Shown here piece after piece: positions 26,872 to 37,300 of a stretch of DNA of 64,000 nt. How positions within the stretch are numbered: the stretch's first letter is position 1; each line of letters opens with the position of its first letter. The stretch is from Azospirillum sp. 51_20 (GTDB lineage Bacteria > Pseudomonadota > Alphaproteobacteria > RF32 > CAG-239), in NCBI GenBank assembly GCA_001917175.1, contig MNTV01000022.1:1-64000 (forward strand), read 5' to 3'. The notes below the pieces were generated by a model. The model saw only the letters and a program-made list of their open reading frames with translations. It did not search any database and had not been told where the DNA came from. Both the position numbers and the translations under genes were made by a program.

Positions 26872-27387
26872 TTAACCCAAAACGTTTCCGGCGGTGATGA
26901 ACGAAACGATTGTTTCTGCCGTTTGTTCGGGCGTCTGCCCGTCATTGTCGATAATCAGGTCGGAGCGGACAAAGCGGTTGAATCCCCGCGCATACATTTC
27001 CCGGATGCGTTTTGTTTCCCAGTCGGTCAGCTCTCTCGCGCCGCGGTTAACAAGGCATTTTTCCAGCGGCGGATTAAGCGTGACGACGACAAATGCCGCC
27101 TTGTTTCCGGCGATTTGCCGAACGGCTGTATAAGTTTTTTCCGTCATCGGATAGGCAAAAACGACATACTCGAACCGCCGTTCCCGAAGATGTCTGCCGA
27201 GTTCGCCGTAAAGCCGCCTCAGGCGCTCTTCTATCCGCGCCCAAAAGTCGGGAAACAACGCAGCCTCCTCATCAGACAGCAGATCGTCGACCTCAATAAA
27301 AACCGCATTCTTCAGCTTTTCGGTCAAAATTCCGGCAACCGTGGATTTGCCGGAATTTATCGCGCCGCCGATATTGACGATTTTCAT
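26872..27387 (-). CDS. P-loop nucleoside/small-molecule kinase-like protein
   Basis: 171 residues. P-loop GGAINSGKST (residues 7-16), an early acidic strand end FIEVDDLL like the substrate-binding DD of nucleoside or gluconate kinases, and a lid-like arginine-rich segment (CLVNRGARELTDWETKRIRE). Size and layout match small NMP-kinase-fold enzymes, but the substrate cannot be named. AGGAGAG precedes the ATG. It follows ampG with a 27-base gap and likely shares its transcript. Confidence 0.65.
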   Translation of the reverse strand: MKIVNIGGAINSGKSTVAGILTEKLKNAVFIEVDDLLSDEEAALFPDFWARIEERLRRLYGELGRHLRERRFEYVVFAYPMTEKTYTAVRQIAGNKAAFVVVTLNPPLEKCLVNRGARELTDWETKRIREMYARGFNRFVRSDLIIDNDGQTPEQTAETIVSFITAGNVLG

Positions 27388-27414
27388 AACTTCTCTCCTC
27401 TCCCTTCCCGAAAA

Positions 27415-28695
27415 TCAGGACAGCACTTTCTTTTTGATCATATAAGCCAGCAGGAAAAGTCCCGGCAGCACCATCAGCGAGGCAATCAGGAAAAACAGCG
27501 GCCAGCTGACGTGATCGGCCAAAATGCCGCTGGTTGAGGCAAAAATATCCCGCGGCAGACTCATCAAGGAAGACAAAAGCGCATATTGGGTGGCACTGTA
27601 GGCCACGTTGCAAAGCGAAGCCATATAGGCAACCAGCGCGGTAGTGCCCATGCCGGCGGCCAGATTGTCCATGCAGATCGTCAGCGACAAGGTATAAACG
27701 TTGTCGCCGGCATAGGCCTGGCCGATATACACCAGATTGGTCACGCCCTGCAAAACGCCGAACAGCATCAGCGCTTTCGGCAAACCGCTGCGTTTGATGT
27801 AAATGCCGCCGAGCAGGCCGCCGGCAATGGTCGCCAGCATGCCGTAAATTTTTGACACGTAAGCGATCTCAGCGTTGCTGAACCCCATATCCTTGTAAAA
27901 AACGAAAGCCATCGGCGCCTTATATTCGTCGCTCAGCCGATAGAGCAGGATAAACAGCAGAATCAGCCCCCAGCGGTGATGATGCATAAAATCCTTAAAC
28001 GGTTCATAAACGGATTCCCGCAAAAAACGCCGCAGCCGGGGTTTAAACGGCAGCTTCTCCCGTTCTTCCCGGTAAGCGCGGTCCTTATACGGCTCTTTGG
28101 CCAGCAGCACGGTCACAATGCCGACCAGAGCGCCGAGCGCCATCACAATATAAACTTCCCGCCAGTCGAGCCAGGTTGTCAGCCACAGGGCAAAAGCGCC
28201 GGAAAAAAGCATTCCCAGCCGGTAGCCCAGCACGAAAACGGCCGAACCGGCGCCCTGCTCCGCGGTTTCAAAACTGTCAATGCGATAGGCGTCGAGAACA
28301 ATGTCCTGCGAGGCCGAACAGCCGGCGACAATCAATGCCAGAAGCGCCATCCAGGCGGTATGCTCAGCCGGATTGACTGCCGACATTGCGAGAATAGCCG
28401 CCAGCATGCACAACTGGATGAACAACGCCCAGCCGCGGCGGCGCCCCAGACGCTCAAACAACGGCAGCCGGATGCGGTCGATCAGCGGCGACCATATCCA
28501 TTTGAAGCCGTAGGGCATCCGCGTCAGCGAAAAAAGGCCGATCAAAGCATAGGGAATCTGACTTTCCTGCAGCCACACCGTCAGCGTGCTGCCGACCAGA
28601 AGCAGCGGAAAACCGCTGGAAAAGCCGAACGCCAGCATTACCGGCATTCTCCGGTCGGCATAAATTTTCGCGGCGTCCAGCCATTTTGCAAACAT
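27415..28695 (-). CDS. ampG: AmpG-like muropeptide permease (MFS)
   Basis: 426 residues from the ATG at 28695 (GGGAGA upstream; an in-frame TTG lies six bases earlier). Twelve membrane helices. N-terminal GFSSGFPLLLVGSTLTVWL and LTRMPYGFKWIWSPLIDRI are the hallmark AmpG segments; SQDIVLDAYRID and LSDEYKAPMAFVFYKDMGFS also match. AmpG imports anhydro-muropeptides from the periplasm for peptidoglycan recycling and, in many Gram-negatives, beta-lactamase signalling. murI and an LD-carboxypeptidase elsewhere in the window fit cell-wall turnover. Confidence 0.88.
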   Translation of the reverse strand: MFAKWLDAAKIYADRRMPVMLAFGFSSGFPLLLVGSTLTVWLQESQIPYALIGLFSLTRMPYGFKWIWSPLIDRIRLPLFERLGRRRGWALFIQLCMLAAILAMSAVNPAEHTAWMALLALIVAGCSASQDIVLDAYRIDSFETAEQGAGSAVFVLGYRLGMLFSGAFALWLTTWLDWREVYIVMALGALVGIVTVLLAKEPYKDRAYREEREKLPFKPRLRRFLRESVYEPFKDFMHHHRWGLILLFILLYRLSDEYKAPMAFVFYKDMGFSNAEIAYVSKIYGMLATIAGGLLGGIYIKRSGLPKALMLFGVLQGVTNLVYIGQAYAGDNVYTLSLTICMDNLAAGMGTTALVAYMASLCNVAYSATQYALLSSLMSLPRDIFASTSGILADHVSWPLFFLIASLMVLPGLFLLAYMIKKKVLS

Positions 28696-28865
28696 CGGCA
28701 AACTCTCCCTTATTTGCGTTTTTATAGCACGGACAGGTTAATTTTTTATATAGTATAATCCATTTTCCGCCGGAAAACGGGAATTTTGAAAATACGGACA
28801 ATCTTCACGTCTTTTTTATATTTTTCCTCATAAAGAAAACCGACGGCAAATGAAATTTTAAGATT

Positions 28866-29951
28866 TTACAAGCAGATTTGTTCGATCACGTAATTGAGCA
28901 GCAATCGGCCGACCGGCGTAACCCGGACGTTTTGCGGCGTTTCTTCGACCAGCCCTTCATCTTTAAGAGCCGCCAGCTGTCCGCGGTCGGCAAAATCTTC
29001 CCATGTCAGCCCCGAAAGAGCGGCAAAACGCGTCTTGTCGATCCCCTCGTTCAGGCGCAGTCCCATAATCGTCAGCTCTTCCGCCCGTTCGCGCGGCGTA
29101 ACCTCTTCCAGCTGCCGCGGATGGGTGGTTGAAAAAAGCTTTTTCCCGCAGTGCAGACGGCCGACCGCACCGTTGCCGACACCGACATAATCGTCGCCCT
29201 GCCAATAACCGAGATTGTGCCGGCACTCACTTCCCGGCGCGGCATAGTTGGAAATTTCATATTGCCGGTAGCCGGCAGCGGACGTCAGTTCTTCCGACAG
29301 CCGGTACAACGCCGCCGCCGCTTCTTCTTCCATTGCCGGCACGTTTTTTAAGGCAAATACGGTGCCTTCTTCAATCGTCAGCTGATAAAGCGACAAATGT
29401 TTCATCCCCAGCGCCGCCGCCTGCCGCAGCTCGCGTTCCCAGGCAGCCGGCGTCTGCCCGGGACGGGCATAAATCAGATCAAGCGAATGATTGTCAAAAT
29501 TTTTCAACACCGAATCGACGGACGCAAGCGCTTCCTTCACCCCGTGCGTGCGCCCCAAAAACCGGAGATCGGCGTCGTTTAAGGCCTGAACGCCGAGGGA
29601 AAGCCGGTTGATGCCGGCGGCGCGCAGATCGGCAAAAAGCCCCGGACGATCGGTGTTAGGGTTGGCTTCGAGCGAAATTTCCGGCTGTTCGGAAAGCGGC
29701 CACAGAGCGGCGATTTTATCCAGAATGCGGGCAATCTGCTTCGGTTCCAACAGCGACGGGGTGCCGCCGCCGAAAAAGACCGAATCGACCGTATAACCGT
29801 CGTTTAAACCGCGGTAATATTCCAGATCCGCCAGATAACCGTCAACGATTGCCGCCTGGTCAACATCCTTTTTCACCCGGCTGAAAAAATCACAGTACGG
29901 GCATTTGCTGCGGCAGAACGGCCAGTGAATGTAAACGCCGAGCCGGGGCAT
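28866..29951 (-). CDS. hemW: Radical-SAM heme chaperone HemW
   Basis: 361 residues. The radical-SAM cluster motif is CRSKCPYCDF near residue 13, with the HemW-specific extra Cys/Phe context. Further motifs: FFGGGTPSLL, SLEANPN, RLSLGVQALND, LDLIYARPGQT, and the C-terminal wing (RAEELTIMGLRLNEGID). HemW homologues were long called oxygen-independent coproporphyrinogen oxidase but act in heme delivery; true HemN carries a C-x3-C-x2-C-x-C set not seen here. The ATG overlaps the hslU stop (TGATG), indicating translational coupling. Confidence 0.92.
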   Translation of the reverse strand: MPRLGVYIHWPFCRSKCPYCDFFSRVKKDVDQAAIVDGYLADLEYYRGLNDGYTVDSVFFGGGTPSLLEPKQIARILDKIAALWPLSEQPEISLEANPNTDRPGLFADLRAAGINRLSLGVQALNDADLRFLGRTHGVKEALASVDSVLKNFDNHSLDLIYARPGQTPAAWERELRQAAALGMKHLSLYQLTIEEGTVFALKNVPAMEEEAAAALYRLSEELTSAAGYRQYEISNYAAPGSECRHNLGYWQGDDYVGVGNGAVGRLHCGKKLFSTTHPRQLEEVTPRERAEELTIMGLRLNEGIDKTRFAALSGLTWEDFADRGQLAALKDEGLVEETPQNVRVTPVGRLLLNYVIEQICL

Positions 29952-31267
29952 CAGAGGATAAACTTCGACAAGTCGCCGGATTGGGTGTACTTAGCCAGCT
30001 TTTCTTCCACCATGGCGGCGGTGATCACCGCTTTTTCCCCGCTTCTGTCGGAAGCCGAAAAACTGATGTCCTCAAGCAGAATTTCCAGCACCGTATGCAG
30101 CCGGCGGGCGCCGATATTTTCCACGTTTTCGTTGATTTGGACGGCAATGTCGGCAATCTTGTCGATTGCGGCCGGTTCAAACTCGAGGGTAAAGTTTTCG
30201 GTCGCCAGCAGCGCCTGATACTGTTCGATCAGGTTGGCTTCCGGCTCGGTCAGAATACGCACGAAATCGTCATGGGTCAAGGCCGACAGCTCAACCCGGA
30301 TCGGCAGACGCCCCTGCAATTCCGGCAGCAGGTCAGACGGCTTGGAAAGATGAAACGCCCCCGAACAGATAAACAGGATATGGTCGGTTTTGACCATGCC
30401 GTGCTTGGTCGAAACGGCGGTTCCTTCAATCAGCGGCAGCAAATCGCGCTGAACCCCTTCGCGGGAAACGTCGCCGCCGCGGCGCTCGACGCTGCCGCAT
30501 ATCTTGTCGATTTCATCGATGAAGACAATGCCGTCGTTTTCCACCGCTTTTATCGCGCGGGAAATAATTTTTTCGTTGTCAAGCAGCTTGTCGCTTTCCT
30601 CCTGCAGCACCAGCTTTTCGGCATCGGCAACGGTCATTTTGCGGTTTTTATATTTTTCGCCCATCGATTTGCCGAAAATATCGCCCAGGCTGATCATTCC
30701 CATCTGGGCGCCGGGCATGCCGGGAATTTCCATCGTCGGCATGGTGTTGGCGCCGGTATCGATCACGCTGATTTCGATTTCGCGCTCGGCCAGGGCGCCT
30801 TCGCGCAGCATTTTGCGAAACTTCTGTTTGGTATCTTCGCTGGCGGAAACGCCGACCAGCGCTTCCAAAATCCTTTCTTCGGCAGCGATCGCGGCCTTTT
30901 CGCTCACCTCTTTGCGCATTCTTTCGCGGGTGCTGTTAATGGCAATGTCCAGCAGATCGCGGATAATCGACTCCACATCGCGGCCGACATAGCCTATCTC
31001 GGTAAATTTGGTTGCTTCCACCTTAATGAAAGGCGCTTTGGCCAGCCGTGCCAGACGGCGGGAAATTTCGGTTTTGCCGACGCCGGTGGGACCGACCATC
31101 AGAATGTTCTTGGGCACGATTTCCTCACGCAGGTTTTCGGCCACCTGCATCCGCCGCCAGCGGTTGCGCAGAGCGACCGCCACCGCCTTTTTGGCCTCGT
31201 TCTGGCCGACAATGAAGCGGTCCAGCTCGGAAACAATCTCACGGGGACTGAAATTTGCACTACTCAT
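29951..31267 (-). CDS. hslU: ATP-dependent protease ATPase subunit HslU
   Basis: 438 residues from the ATG at 31267, inside the tail of hslV. AAA+ unfoldase of the HslUV complex. Start [20 protein letters not shown], Walker [16 protein letters not shown], the pore-region and I-domain between about 100 and 240, Walker [13 protein letters not shown], sensor and arginine finger in [14 protein letters not shown], and the C-terminus ending SKFIL, which inserts into HslV. The order hslV-hslU-hemW is a compact overlapping operon. Confidence 0.97.
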   Translation of the reverse strand: MSSANFSPREIVSELDRFIVGQNEAKKAVAVALRNRWRRMQVAENLREEIVPKNILMVGPTGVGKTEISRRLARLAKAPFIKVEATKFTEIGYVGRDVESIIRDLLDIAINSTRERMRKEVSEKAAIAAEERILEALVGVSASEDTKQKFRKMLREGALAEREIEISVIDTGANTMPTMEIPGMPGAQMGMISLGDIFGKSMGEKYKNRKMTVADAEKLVLQEESDKLLDNEKIISRAIKAVENDGIVFIDEIDKICGSVERRGGDVSREGVQRDLLPLIEGTAVSTKHGMVKTDHILFICSGAFHLSKPSDLLPELQGRLPIRVELSALTHDDFVRILTEPEANLIEQYQALLATENFTLEFEPAAIDKIADIAVQINENVENIGARRLHTVLEILLEDISFSASDRSGEKAVITAAMVEEKLAKYTQSGDLSKFIL

Positions 31268-31793
31268 CGGCCGCCACCCTTTCAATAATCAGATTATGGT
31301 TGGTATAAACGTCAATATCGCCGGCAATGTTCAGCGCTTTTCGGGCAATGTCTTCCGCCGACAGGCCTTCCACGTCGTAAAGGGCTTTGGCCGCAGCCAT
31401 CGCATAGTTGCCGCCCGAACCGATGCCGATGATGCCGTCGTCGGGTTCCATGACCTCACCGGTACCGGAAATAACCAGCGACACGTCTTTGTCGGCCACG
31501 ATCATAAACGCCTGCAGCTGGCGCAGATACTTGTCCATCCGCCAGTCCTTGGCCAGTTCGACCGCCGCCCGCTTCAGCTGCCAGGCATATTTTTCCAGCT
31601 TGCCTTCCAGCCGTTCGATCAGAGTGATGCCGTCGGCCGCGGCGCCGGCAAAACCGGCAATGATCTTGCCGTTGCCGATCCGCCGCACCTTAACCGATTT
31701 GGATTTGAAAATCACGGTTTCCCCGAGCGTTGCCTGACCGTCACCGGCAATGACAACCTCGGAACCTTTGCGCACGCATAAAATAGTGGTCAT
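31260..31793 (-). CDS. hslV: ATP-dependent protease peptidase subunit HslV
   Basis: 177 residues, standard length. Mature protease begins at the Thr after the initiator Met (MTTILCVRK, the catalytic N-terminal Thr), with [55 protein letters not shown] all matching HslV. It forms the proteolytic double hexamer capped by HslU. First gene of hslVU-hemW. Confidence 0.97.
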   Translation of the reverse strand: MTTILCVRKGSEVVIAGDGQATLGETVIFKSKSVKVRRIGNGKIIAGFAGAAADGITLIERLEGKLEKYAWQLKRAAVELAKDWRMDKYLRQLQAFMIVADKDVSLVISGTGEVMEPDDGIIGIGSGGNYAMAAAKALYDVEGLSAEDIARKALNIAGDIDVYTNHNLIIERVAADE

Positions 31794-31885
31794 GAAAATT
31801 CCTTAAAATGATTAAATCTTCTGAATTCATATGTAGGTAAAAAAAAGCGCGATTGCAAGAGCCGGCCCGGCCGCATGCCCCTCTT

Positions 31886-32674
31886 TCATCCGTTGGCGGC
31901 CTTTTCGACCGGAATATCGGGAAATAGAAGCGCCGCCACCTTCTGCGCATGACGATTCAGGCTGCTGACTTCAAAACGGTACGTCCCGCCGCGGGTAAGA
32001 AGGCTTTCGATTTCCGGATGCCGGGTCAGATAATTTTCCAGCTTGGCCGCCATCAGTTCATCCTGAGAGACCACCTTTACCCCGGGCAGCGCCGCACGGA
32101 AAAAAGTTTTGGCCAGCGGATAATGGGTACAGCCGAGAATCAGGCTGTCGCAGTTTGCAAATCCCGGCGCACAGGCGCGGACGACAGCTTCCGCCCGGGA
32201 AAAATCGTTATCCTCAATCGCCGGCACCAGTCCGGGCACGGCAATTTCCGTCACCGCAAGCCCCGGATTCAGCTTATGCAACTCGGTCTGATAAATATGC
32301 GAACGGACGGTGGCCGTGGTTGCCGCCACTCCGACGCGGCGGGCGCCGTTTTCGATTGCAACTTCAACCGTCGGAATCACCACCCCCAGCACCTTGACGT
32401 CCGGCGCCTCAAGCGGCAGGAAACGCTGCTGCACATAGCGCAGGGCTATCGAAGTGGCGGTGTTGCAGGCAATGATGATGATTTTGCAGTCGCGGGCAAT
32501 CAGCCGGCGCATGGCGGCAAGCGTATAGGACAAAATCCGGCCGGATGTTTTTTCCCCGTAGGGCAGATGGCGGGAATCGCCGTAATACAAATAGTCGTAC
32601 TGCGGCATGCTTTCGATAAACGCCTTAGTTATCACCAGCCCTCCGAGGCCGGAATCAAACACCCCTATTTTCAT
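31886..32674 (-). CDS. murI: Glutamate racemase
   Basis: 262 residues from the ATG at 32674, where MKIGVFDSGLGGL begins the conserved core; AAAGG is about nine bases upstream. Racemises L-glutamate to the D-form for peptidoglycan. The two catalytic cysteines are in IIACNTATS and LILGCTHYPL; YYGDSRHLPYG is also conserved. A longer open frame reaches 32728 but adds no family sequence. It is 92 bases upstream of hslV. Confidence 0.95.
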   Translation of the reverse strand: MKIGVFDSGLGGLVITKAFIESMPQYDYLYYGDSRHLPYGEKTSGRILSYTLAAMRRLIARDCKIIIIACNTATSIALRYVQQRFLPLEAPDVKVLGVVIPTVEVAIENGARRVGVAATTATVRSHIYQTELHKLNPGLAVTEIAVPGLVPAIEDNDFSRAEAVVRACAPGFANCDSLILGCTHYPLAKTFFRAALPGVKVVSQDELMAAKLENYLTRHPEIESLLTRGGTYRFEVSSLNRHAQKVAALLFPDIPVEKAANG

Positions 32675-32768
32675 CTTCAAAGCCTTTGTTTTCAATGCGA
32701 GCGGAAGGGAGTTTAGACGCCCGGACAATTTTAGTCCACCATTTTTTTCAAGTTTTTCGTTTTGGCTA

Positions 32769-32797
32769 TTGCAACCTGAATAAAACTACTATATAAT
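32769..32797 (+). promoter_or_regulatory. Near-consensus sigma70 promoter
   Basis: TTGCAA (32769-32774), 17-base spacer, perfect TATAAT (32792-32797), on the plus strand where no gene follows; it points at the candidate sRNA. Confidence 0.65.
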
Positions 32798-32803
32798 TTA
32801 TAT

Positions 32804-32890
32804 TAAATTTTCTGCCATTCAAATAGTCTTGACCCCCAATCAACTACCGGCGGAAAGTTTGGCGCTCTGTCCTTGCGGCAGAGCGTTTTT
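32804..32890 (+). ncRNA. Candidate small RNA, about 85 nt
   Basis: Bounded by the promoter at 32769-32797 and an intrinsic terminator, CGCTCTG (32863-32869) with CAGAGCG (32879-32885) followed by T6. There is no open reading frame of note. The 5' part is unstructured and AT-rich; a C-rich stretch (GACCCCCAATCAAC) precedes the terminator and could be a seed region. The interval lies between the divergent starts of nothing and the convergent end of the antiporter gene, so an independent transcript is the simplest reading. Confidence 0.5.
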
Positions 32891-34075
32891 TCATTTCCGG
32901 TAAAGATCCAGCCGGGCAGCCAGCCAGGGAAGCGTTTTGCCCTGCAAAAGCACCGAACCGATGACAAGAAAGAAAATCAGGTTGAACAGATACTGGGAAT
33001 CGGGAAAACCGATCATCAGCGGATAGGTGGCAAGAATGATCGGCACCGCCCCTTTCAGCCCCGCCCAGCCGACAAACAGCTTTTCCTTCCACCCGAAGCG
33101 GCTGCGCCACAGACAGATGAAAACCGCCGCCGGCCGGGAAAAGAAAATGAGGAAAAAGGCGGCCAGCAGCCCCATCGGCATCACCGACGGCAGTTCGCGG
33201 GGGTTAACCAGCAGCCCCAGCAGCAAAAACATTCCCACCTGGGCGATCCAGGCCAGAGAATCGTGAAAGCGGATCAGATTGCGGCGGTACGTAAACGGCC
33301 GGTTGCCGATAATAATGCCGGCAACATATACGGCAAGAAAACCGCTGCCGCCCAAAAGCTGGGCAACACCGAACGTCAGCAGAACGAAACCTACGCCGAA
33401 CACCGTATAAAGCCCGAAATAACAAATGCAGATTTTTTTCAACAGAACTCCCGCCAGCCATCCCAGTCCGCAGCCGGCGGCAAAGCCGACAACAAGTTGG
33501 AGAACAAACATTTTGGCCAGACCGGCAGCGGCAAAATCGGAGTTTTGCAGCCAAGCCAGCGCCCCCAAAGAAAGTAAAACCGCCATCGGATCGTTGCCGG
33601 CGGATTCGAACTCCAGCAGCGGCCGCAGATTGTCGCGCAATTCGGCTTTCTGAGTACGCATGATCATGAACACCGCCGGCGCGTCGGTCGAAGAAACGAT
33701 CACGCCGAGCAAAAGCGCAACCGGCAGTTCCAGCCGCAAAACATAATAAGCGGGCAAAAACAGAAACAAAGCCGTCAGCACCACGCCGAGCGTCGCCAAC
33801 AGGCTGCCGCCGGCCAGCACCGGGCGGACGTCGCGCCAACGGGTATCCAGTCCGCCGGCAAACAAAATAAACGCCAGAGCGACGGTGCCGATGTAATTGG
33901 TCATTCTGGCGTCGTAAAACTGAATGCGGACAATGCCGTCACTGCCGGCCAGCATGCCGATGCCGATAAAGATCAACAGTCCGGGGATTCCGAGAAAAAC
34001 GGAAATCCGGTTGGCAAAAACGCTGACCAGCAGCAGTGCGCCGGCAACGGCCATCAGGGTTTCTATTTGTATCAT
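32891..34075 (-). CDS. Monovalent cation/proton antiporter, CPA1/NhaP2-like
   Basis: 394 residues from the ATG at 34075 (GGAGAGG upstream; an in-frame ATG at 34123 is less well placed). Twelve to thirteen membrane helices. LLIFIGIGMLAGSDG, FILFAGGLDTRWRDV and VSSTDAPAVFMIMR match the NhaP2/CvrA group, and ESAGNDPMAVLL carries the Asn-Asp pair that binds and exchanges ions. The C-terminal cytosolic regulatory TrkA-C domain of longer NhaP2 proteins is absent, so this is the core-only form. K+ versus Na+ preference is not decidable. Confidence 0.85.
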   Translation of the reverse strand: MIQIETLMAVAGALLLVSVFANRISVFLGIPGLLIFIGIGMLAGSDGIVRIQFYDARMTNYIGTVALAFILFAGGLDTRWRDVRPVLAGGSLLATLGVVLTALFLFLPAYYVLRLELPVALLLGVIVSSTDAPAVFMIMRTQKAELRDNLRPLLEFESAGNDPMAVLLSLGALAWLQNSDFAAAGLAKMFVLQLVVGFAAGCGLGWLAGVLLKKICICYFGLYTVFGVGFVLLTFGVAQLLGGSGFLAVYVAGIIIGNRPFTYRRNLIRFHDSLAWIAQVGMFLLLGLLVNPRELPSVMPMGLLAAFFLIFFSRPAAVFICLWRSRFGWKEKLFVGWAGLKGAVPIILATYPLMIGFPDSQYLFNLIFFLVIGSVLLQGKTLPWLAARLDLYRK

Positions 34076-34249
34076 CGCCTCTCCGCTTAAAATTCCGGTA
34101 AAAATATAGGCATGATCAAACAATTTGCAACTGCCCCGACAACAGCGAAACAGATATCCTCCGGCAAACCGGAATTAACAGCTATAAACCTTAGGTTTGA
34201 CCATACTTTTCGACACAGGGCGGCACTGTTCCAAAACTAAAGCATCCAG

Positions 34250-34267
34250 CCCCGGATAAACTCGGGG
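34250..34267 (+). terminator. Possible small terminator hairpin
   Basis: CCCCG (34250-34254) and CGGGG (34263-34267) followed by TTTTCTG on the plus strand. No plus-strand gene precedes it, so it may belong to an unannotated short transcript or be spurious. Confidence 0.3.
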
Positions 34268-34291
34268 TTTTCTGTAAAGCAAATAAAAAAC

Positions 34292-34310
34292 GCCCGGAAA
34301 AATCCCGGGC
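34292..34310 (-). terminator. Terminator of the giant-protein gene
   Basis: GCCCGG (34292-34297) with CCGGGC (34305-34310); on the minus strand the hairpin is followed by GTTTTTTATTT. It is 28 bases past the stop of the 1473-residue gene. Confidence 0.85.
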
Positions 34311-34337
34311 ATTTTGAAGCTTCAGACAACCGCAGGA

Positions 34338-37300
34338 TTAACAGCCGTATTCGCGGCCGCGTTTGACGAAGGCTCGGGGCTGGCCTTCATAGGCGTCTTT
34401 TTTGACAATTTCCCCGCCGTTGTCACGAACCAACCCGACTCTTTCCAAGGTTTGGTTATGTTTTTGCATAAAGCTGTTTTCGGCATCGGTCAACTCCCGG
34501 TTTCCGGATTCCTGCTGCAAGTAGTCATAGATAACCTCACCTTTCGTAATATCCCGCGCCATATTAAGACTTTCTCCCGATTCTTTAGGAGTTGGATTAT
34601 CGTATTGCGAACGAATGGCTTGCAGCACATTTTTATCAACGGCAACCGTCGCATTGTTTGCATATCGTACTCCGCCGTCATCAGTCAGAGTATAAGCGAT
34701 CTTTATCCCTTTGCCTTCAAGCTGAGTATAACCGTTTACTTCGGAGGCATGCAGCAGGCCGTCAGTGTTGACGCTTTCGTTTTCCCTTTCTCGTTCTTGC
34801 TTTTCCGTCTGACCGATTTCCGTATTTTCCCCGCCGTTTTGTCCGTCATTTCCGTTTTCATTCAGCTGATAAACGCGGCGGCTGCCTCCCTGATTGTCTC
34901 TGTTCACTTCTTCCTGTCGCAAGTCTGTCGTCTGCGAAGAAACGTGCTCCGGTTCATAAACCAGGCGGCCGTTTTCGCGTGACAAACCGATGCCTTCCAG
35001 ATCATGTTCGTACTTCTGCCGCCATTTCATGTCCAGCTCGCTCAGTTCTTCGCCGTTTGCCAGACGATGTTCCATATCCTGATAAACGGCTTCGTTCAAA
35101 GCGATCGTTCTGGCCAGATTTTCGCATTTGACCATAATACCGGAAGCATTCGGATTGTCGCGGTTTTCCGCTCCGAAATTGTCCGCCGTCAGACGGCCGC
35201 CCAAGGCCGTATAGCTGCTGCCGCTGCCGTCAACCGTATTCTGAAAAGCAGCAACCAGTTCGCGATCAACCGCAATCTGCGAAGGATCACCCATCCGGAA
35301 ACGCAATTGCGGATTTTCGCCGTTGGCGTCTGCTTCCAGCCAGTATCTGCCGCGGAAGGTAGAGCTGCGAACCTTGTCGGTGTGGGTCTGCACTTCCTTT
35401 TCTTCGCCGCTTTCGCCTTCGTTGGTCAGATTGCGCGATTCTTCCAACCCCTCGGTTTCCCGGCCGGTTTGTTTTTCGTTTCCGGCCAGCACCTTGCGAA
35501 GCACTTCCTGAGCGTTGTCAACTTCACGGGTAGTCGTTTTGTCTCCGTCGATTTCGGTAACCAGCGTATACGGGCGGCCGTCGTCGCCGAGCTGGGTTTT
35601 AATCACCGTCGAACGGTCTTCGCCGTCATGTATCGCATATTGCGCGACAACCTGCATATCGTTTTCGTCATACCCGAAGAAAACGTCTACCTTTTTGCCG
35701 CTGATTTCGCCGCTGCCCAGCATCTCATACCCTTTACCGCTTTCAAAATCGTGGCGCGTCAGGGCAATGCCGCTCAGTTGTTCCGTCTGCTCCCGATCGT
35801 TTAAAACCGTTTCCGTATTTTCGCCTTCGTTGCCGTTTTCCGTTCTTTTTCCCTCGTTGCCGTTTTCCGTCCTCTGCTGCAGATCGGGATGACTTTCCTT
35901 ATAACTCTCCAAAAACTTCAGCGCACCGGCGTCAAGCTGTTCGCCGTTTGCCTGCCGAGTCAGCAGATCCTGATAAGCCCGGGCGTCCATCTGATCCGGA
36001 TTCAGACCGTTCAAATCCTGCAAACTTTCGGCACTGTATATGATATTGCCGTCCTTGTCGAAAGAGTAAAAACGGATATCACTCCCCCGTTCCTGTCCGC
36101 CGCCGTTGTTTTCTTCGTCAGTATGTTGTTTTTCCTTTTGTCCGTCTTCTTTGTTTTCGCCGTCACCGCCGGTATTCCGGGTTTGCACTTCCTCTTTTAC
36201 CTCGCCGTCCGAACCGTACAGCTGTTCGGACAACTCGGCATTCATTTTGCCGTTTTCGAAATTGGCGTCGGCAAACCGGGAAAGGCTCTCCAACTGAGCC
36301 GGGGTAAACTTCCCTTCCGCCATCATTTCTTTCAGCTGCGCCGAAGAAATGACGCCGCTCTTATACAAATCCCCTTCTCCCTCCATGGTAAAGGTGCCTT
36401 TGGTAACGTCGTCGACCGCCGGATTGTCGTTGCCTTCGAGAATGATCGAAGCCGCCCGCGGATATTGTTCAAACAGGGCGTTCAGGTTTGTTTTCTGCAC
36501 ATCGTTCAATTTGACCGCCGTTTCCCGCGGTTCGACCAAAACCTGATCGCCGTCGTTACGAACGTCGCTTTCGTGCTCTCCGAGCGCATAAGGCACTTGT
36601 ACATCCGCGCTGTCCGCCGCGTTGACAAAATCCGGACGCGTCCAGTCTTGCTGAAAATTAAGAACGGGGGCTTCTTTCACACGCAGCGCATCAGGGTGCT
36701 GCACATTCTGCAGCGTATCCGCCTGCAACTCCGTTTGCAGGGAATCCGCGCGCGCCGCCGCATTCAGCACCGTACTGTCCGCAACGGCCGCATCTGCCTG
36801 CACCTCCTGACTGCCATAACCCATAAACCCCTGGAAACGTGTCCACAAAGACGGACTTTCCGTAACCGGCGCCGCCGTTTGCACATCGGCAAGCGTTTGC
36901 GTGTTATCCGCCGTCGTCCGGGCATTTTCGCCCGGCGCATAATCAATTGTCGTCCCGGTTCCGTCATAACCGGCAGCCACACTGCTGACGCCGCCGGCCA
37001 GCATCCAGGCGCCGGCGGCTTCCGCCACCAGACCGCCGGCGTTGGAGTAAAGCTCTTTCCAGGCTTCTTTGTCACGGCCTTTTTTGCTCCACAGGGTTTT
37101 AACCGCATGACCGGTTCCCTGCGCTTTGGCCTTTACTCCCTGCCAGTAGCTTTTGCTGACCATGTTTTTAACCGCCATGCCAAGGGCATAACCCTGGCCG
37201 ACAACCGGCAGCGAACGGACAAAAATAACCGAATGGGCCATCATCGCCTTGCGGGTGGTTTTGTCTTTTAACGCCTGTCCGACGGAAACTTTGTTAAGCG

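Noticed and set aside
29981..31288. 435-codon plus-strand frame opposite hslU
   Set aside because: Antisense shadow of a certain hslU gene.
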